Positions 6,462 through 9,287 of a stretch of 9,287 nucleotides of DNA are shown here, in pieces (the first letter of the stretch is position 1; each line of letters starts with the position of its first letter). The DNA comes from CANLBN01 sp047634655. Its GTDB lineage: Bacteria > Pseudomonadota > Gammaproteobacteria > Pseudomonadales > Cellvibrionaceae. Position numbers and translations under genes: made by a program. The stretch covers positions 1 through 9,287 of the forward strand of contig JBLIHY010000085.1 in the NCBI GenBank assembly GCA_047634655.1. The letters run 5' to 3'. The notes beneath the pieces are model-generated. The model was given only the letters and a program-made list of their open reading frames with translations, made no database searches and had not been told where the DNA came from.

Positions 6462-7346
6462 ATGATCACCTCAATCGATGCAAAAATGCCTGAATTCAAC
6501 CGAGCTCTGAAAGAGCGTCCCATGAGCCAGAAAAACAAGGTCACAGATATTGATGAAATAGGCGAAACGGTCGGCGTTCCCTATGTAGAGAATCCGAAGA
6601 TGTCCATGCGTGAGGTCAATGTCTTCTATGGCAAAAAGCAAGCTATCTACGATGTCAGTGTCGATATTGGTATCAATGAAGTGATCGCTATGATCGGCCC
6701 ATCGGGTTGTGGCAAATCTACCTTCCTGCGCTGCATGAACCGCATGAATGACACTATTGATACCTGCTCGGTAAAGGGTAAATTGCAACTCGAAGGGCAG
6801 GACATTTACGATAAAAAGCTGGATGTGGTGCCCTTGCGCGCCCGCGTGGGCATGGTTTTCCAAAAACCCAACCCCTTCCCTAAATCAATTTATGACAATG
6901 TTGCCTACGGCCCGCGTATTCATGGCCTGGCTTCCCGCCGCACGGATTTCGATGAGATTGTTGAAACCAGCTTGCAGCGAGCCGGGCTGTGGGAAGAAGT
7001 CAAGGATCGGCTGAGCGAGTCCGGCACCAGTCTTTCGGGTGGTCAACAACAACGCCTATGCATTGCCCGGACCATTGCGGTCAGTCCGGAAGTCATCCTG
7101 ATGGACGAGCCTTGTTCGGCTCTGGACCCTATTGCAACCGCCAGGATTGAAGAACTGATTGATGAGCTCAGCGAAAATTTTACGATTGCAATTGTGACTC
7201 ACTCGATGCAACAGGCAGCCCGTGTTTCGCAGCGCACGGCTTATTTCCACTTAGGTAAGCTGGTGGAAGTGAATGATACTGAAAAAGTATTCACTAATCC
7301 GGATCACGATTTGACGGAAGCTTATATCACTGGGCGTTTTGGCTAA
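6462..7346 (+). CDS. pstB: Phosphate ABC transporter ATP-binding protein PstB
   Basis: PstB is the cytoplasmic ATPase that powers phosphate uptake through PstC/PstA. All nucleotide-binding motifs are intact in this 294-residue protein: Walker A GPSGCGKST (79-87), Q-loop FQKPNPFPKS (133-142) with Gln134, ABC signature LSGGQQQR (191-198), Walker B VILMDEP (211-217), D-loop SALD (219-222) and the switch histidine His247 (VTHSMQQAARVS). The segments CMNRMND (91-97) and MVFQKPNPFP are characteristic of PstB among ABC ATPases. The first 45 or so residues form an extra hydrophilic N-terminus before the domain begins at KMSMREVNVFYG. GGAG (6451-6454) seven bases before ATG 6462 supports that start; an internal ATG at 6522 would give a length nearer the E. 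coli protein but has a weaker upstream site. Confidence 0.96.
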   Translation: MITSIDAKMPEFNRALKERPMSQKNKVTDIDEIGETVGVPYVENPKMSMREVNVFYGKKQAIYDVSVDIGINEVIAMIGPSGCGKSTFLRCMNRMNDTIDTCSVKGKLQLEGQDIYDKKLDVVPLRARVGMVFQKPNPFPKSIYDNVAYGPRIHGLASRRTDFDEIVETSLQRAGLWEEVKDRLSESGTSLSGGQQQRLCIARTIAVSPEVILMDEPCSALDPIATARIEELIDELSENFTIAIVTHSMQQAARVSQRTAYFHLGKLVEVNDTEKVFTNPDHDLTEAYITGRFG

Positions 7347-7393
7347 ATGAATCGCGATTTAACCACAACCACCGCTTATCGCTGGAGTATTCA

Positions 7394-8110
7394 ATGGATA
7401 AATTAAATATCGATCGGCACATCTCGCAACAGTACAACGCAGTGCTGGATGATCTGAAAACCGAATTTTTGAAAATGGGCGGCCTTATTGAGCAGCAAAT
7501 TAGCGATTCGGTTCAGGCGATTACGAAGCTCGACACCGATCTGGCGAGTAAGGTAATTCGCGTCGAAGCGGAAGTTGATGCTCGGGAAAAGGCACTGGAT
7601 GATTTGTGCATTCAGATTATTGCCCGACGACAGCCCACTGCCTCTGACCTACGGCTGGTAATTTCGATATCCAAAGCTACTCGCGACTTGGAGCGCATGG
7701 GTGATGAGGCTAATAAAATTGCCAAGATGGCTATCGAAATTTCAGAAAGTGGCCGTTTGCCGCACGGTTACGAGGAATTGCGCAACTTGGGCAATCGAGT
7801 ACAGCAGGGAGTGAGCAATACCTTGACTGCCTTTGCTCGCTACGACGTTGACATCGCTCTACAGGTGGCTCACGAGGATGATAATATTGATCGAGAGTAC
7901 AACACGGCCATGCGTGAAATGATCACTTACATGATGGAGGATCCACGCAATATTTCTCGCGCTATGAATGTTAGTTGGGCGCTGCGCGCATTAGAGCGCA
8001 TTGGCGACCATGCGGCTAACATTGCCGAGCACATTATATTTATGGTTAAAGGGCTGGATGTCCGCCATAAAACTGTCAATGAAATGAAGGAAGAGGTGAG
8101 CCAGAATTAA
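7394..8110 (+). CDS. phoU: Phosphate signalling regulator PhoU
   Basis: PhoU links the Pst transporter to the PhoR/PhoB two-component system and keeps the Pho regulon off when phosphate is plentiful; it also restrains uptake by Pst. The 238-residue protein is all-helical and shows the duplicated three-helix bundle of the family. Each half carries a metal-binding-type motif: DLERMGDEANKIAKMA (98-113, with Glu100 and Asp104) and ALERIGDHAANIAEHI (199-214, with Glu201 and Asp205). The opening HISQQYNAVLDDLKTEFLKMGGLIEQQ is also typical. GGAG (7384-7387) precedes ATG 7394 by six bases. It follows pstB by 47 bases and completes the pstCAB-phoU operon, so it should be induced from the same Pho box. 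phoB and phoR are not in the window. Confidence 0.96.
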   Translation: MDKLNIDRHISQQYNAVLDDLKTEFLKMGGLIEQQISDSVQAITKLDTDLASKVIRVEAEVDAREKALDDLCIQIIARRQPTASDLRLVISISKATRDLERMGDEANKIAKMAIEISESGRLPHGYEELRNLGNRVQQGVSNTLTAFARYDVDIALQVAHEDDNIDREYNTAMREMITYMMEDPRNISRAMNVSWALRALERIGDHAANIAEHIIFMVKGLDVRHKTVNEMKEEVSQN

Positions 8111-8139
8111 GTTGGATTTTCCTGAAAAAAGTCCGACTT
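8109..8139 (+). terminator. Candidate hairpin terminator after phoU
   Basis: AAGTTGGATTTT (8109-8120) pairs with AAAGTCCGACTT (8128-8139), giving twelve pairs including two G-U, around a short loop. It starts within the phoU stop codon. No T-run follows, so it may act as an RNA-stabilising 3' end or a Rho-assisted stop rather than a classical intrinsic terminator. Confidence 0.45.
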
Positions 8140-8619
8140 CCCAATCAGATAAATATAAAATTTATAAAAATAGATGATGAACGTGCGCGACAAATTCACG
8201 GTTCCAGTGCAATTTATTCTGAGATTCAGCTCTCTAAAGCTCACTCACAAACCAAGCTAATCAGTTACTGAATACGATGGTTTCGACATCCTTTTTGGTT
8301 GGAAAATTATCCGTACAGTGGCATCTAGCCATCGGTTGGTTGTTAAACACAGGTAGAGATTACTTTTCTGCGAAAGCATAGCAAAACAGGGATTTCATTT
8401 GCTAACGGCTTGCTTCGGATGACGCTAGCAGATCTGTGTTTCACGGGGCCCGTCGGTCGTAAAGCTGATCAAGGCGTCGTTGAATGGAGAGGAGAGCTTA
8501 TTCTAGTGCGGGTTTAAGGCTGTAGACGCAAACCCTTGCCACGTTGATAATCAACTACCCAGTTGATTATCAACCGCGGGAAGCGGAATTTTCAGCGCAG
8601 TCATGTGGCTGCCGCTATA
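8111..8619. other. Intergenic region between convergent phoU and lipoprotein genes
   Basis: No coding frame of useful length is present on either strand. An AT-rich stretch lies at about 8145-8180. Further on there are stem-forming segments: TGCTAACG (8400-8407) with CGCTAGCA (8423-8430), one mismatch; GGGTTT (8510-8515) with AAACCC (8530-8535); and the double palindrome at 8543-8574. Half a kilobase is long for a gap between two convergent genes, so an unannotated small RNA or a decayed gene is possible, but nothing recognisable supports either. Confidence 0.5.
8543..8574. repeat. Double palindrome, two copies of GTTGATWATCAAC
   Basis: GTTGATAATCAAC (8543-8555) and GTTGATTATCAAC (8562-8574) are each a perfect 6-1-6 palindrome. 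Together they form a perfect 14-bp inverted repeat around the loop ACCC. No T-run follows on either strand. The layout fits two adjacent operator sites centred 19 bases apart, or a very stable hairpin ending the convergent transcripts. A ten-base partial copy, GTTGATTATC, recurs at 8628-8637 in the end of the lipoprotein gene. The core does not match a binding site I can name with confidence. Confidence 0.85.
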
Positions 8620-9114
8620 TTATTCAGGTTGATTATCCAGAGATTCTCGCCAGTTACGATATTCTTCAAATTCTTGCCACAATTTAAAGCGTTGGTATTC
8701 CGCTGAATCCTCAGTGCCGCTTGCCGCTCGCCAGCGTTTGTATTCTTCGTAATCGATCGGGGCGTCGGTTCCATAGCGTAGGTTGGGATTAGCGTTGTAA
8801 TTATAGACTTGGCTAGAGGCTGTCTGTTGTTCCGCTTGCGCTTGCTCTTGCTCCTCAGGAGGACGTTCCAATCCACCCGCGGGATTGGCGGCGGTAGATC
8901 CAGTTTTGTAAATAGTTTTTTTATCGCGCCATTTCTGCTCTTCACGGGCCGCTAGTTTGCGATTGTATTTTTTGTTGGCGAATGTGACGTCGTTTGAGTC
9001 TTCGTCAAAGATTACAAGAGTATCTTCAGCACCATTGGTCTCACAACCCGTGATAAACACAACAGCTACTAAAAACGACAGAGATAGAATTTTAATCGGG
9101 CTAAATAATTTCAT
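8620..9114 (-). CDS. Small lipoprotein of unknown function with C-terminal EYxR repeats
   Basis: I do not recognise this protein's family. Read from the ATG at 9114 it has 164 residues. Residues 1-23 are a lipoprotein signal peptide (MKLFSPIKILSLSFLVAVVF) ending in the lipobox ITGC, so Cys24 would be lipidated. Glu follows rather than Asp, which suggests outer-membrane sorting. The middle is charged and Gln/Glu-rich (EEQEQAQAEQQ, 87-97), probably a flexible linker. The C-terminus carries three related aromatic/charged units: YEEYKRWRA (122-130), AEYQRFKLW (138-146) and FEEYRNWRE (149-157). The frame stays open 50 codons further upstream, but that stretch would place the signal peptide internally. 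No good Shine-Dalgarno sequence precedes the chosen ATG, so translation may be weak. It converges on phoU and shows no sign of belonging to the Pst system. Confidence 0.8.
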   Translation of the reverse strand: MKLFSPIKILSLSFLVAVVFITGCETNGAEDTLVIFDEDSNDVTFANKKYNRKLAAREEQKWRDKKTIYKTGSTAANPAGGLERPPEEQEQAQAEQQTASSQVYNYNANPNLRYGTDAPIDYEEYKRWRAASGTEDSAEYQRFKLWQEFEEYRNWRESLDNQPE

Positions 9115-9151
9115 AGTTGTAAGGATACTTAATGAGTCGAGAATTGCATAT

Positions 9152-9157
9152 AGTATA
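9152..9157 (-). promoter_or_regulatory. Possible -10 element of the lipoprotein gene
   Basis: On the minus strand this reads TATACT, one base from the TATAAT consensus, about 38 bases before the lipoprotein ATG. No good -35 hexamer is found at the proper distance, so it is only a candidate. Confidence 0.3.
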
Positions 9158-9287
9158 AACGAAAAATGTATATGGATTTTAGTGTGCAGATTGGCCACTT
9201 CAAGCAATCTTTCCAGCCAAGTGATGTAGACCGATTTTCCGTGATAGAGTTCTATCAATTGCAAACCTTTCTCTATTGTTGGCGCCA

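Noticed and set aside
8277..8381. 34-codon plus-strand frame in the gap after phoU
   Set aside because: No ribosome binding site and no recognisable similarity.
9115..9264. Fifty-codon upstream extension of the lipoprotein frame
   Set aside because: It would bury a complete lipoprotein signal peptide inside the protein; the ATG at 9114 is a better start.

Overview
The window looks like a chromosomal segment of a gammaproteobacterium, possibly a marine or Cellvibrio/Saccharophagus-like lineage. The evidence is the paired YceI/cytochrome b561 genes, the ubiC lyase family, and a pstC-pstA-pstB-phoU operon whose two permeases carry the enlarged periplasmic regions common in pseudomonad-type Pst systems. 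The lineage is an inference from gene content and sequence style; there is no rRNA or other phylogenetic marker here. No phage, plasmid, transposase, CRISPR or tRNA signal was found.

Region 1 (66-2038): a secreted YceI-family protein is followed in the same direction by a membrane cytochrome b561 whose C-terminus carries a second YceI-like domain. E. coli also keeps a b561 gene beside yceI. Here one of the two proteins is a natural fusion. Region 2 (2039-3001): a short stretch with no convincing gene, then ubiC (chorismate lyase, first committed step of ubiquinone synthesis) without ubiA beside it. YceI proteins bind polyisoprenoids and b561 proteins are linked to quinone or other redox chemistry, so regions 1 and 2 may share a quinone/isoprenoid theme; this is inference.

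Region 3 (3002-3721): a 720-base non-coding stretch. Its first part looks like decayed or non-coding DNA. Its middle holds strong inverted repeats arranged like a small non-autonomous mobile element, about 125 bp including possible target-site duplications. Its end holds a well-formed PhoB-binding Pho box. Region 4 (3722-8110): pstC, pstA, pstB and phoU, tightly packed and co-directional. They form the membrane and ATPase parts of the high-affinity phosphate importer plus its signalling partner PhoU. The phosphate-binding protein gene pstS is not in front of pstC, and the Pho box directly precedes pstC.

Region 5 (8111-8619): a non-coding stretch with several hairpins and a striking double palindrome built from two copies of GTTGATWATCAAC. 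Region 6 (8620-9114, minus strand): a small lipoprotein of unknown function, convergent with phoU, ending in three aromatic/charged EYxR-type repeats. The window is mostly ordinary core-genome content. The items most worth a second look are the b561-YceI fusion, the double palindrome with a nearby third partial copy, the possible miniature element upstream of the Pho box, and the repeat-bearing lipoprotein.
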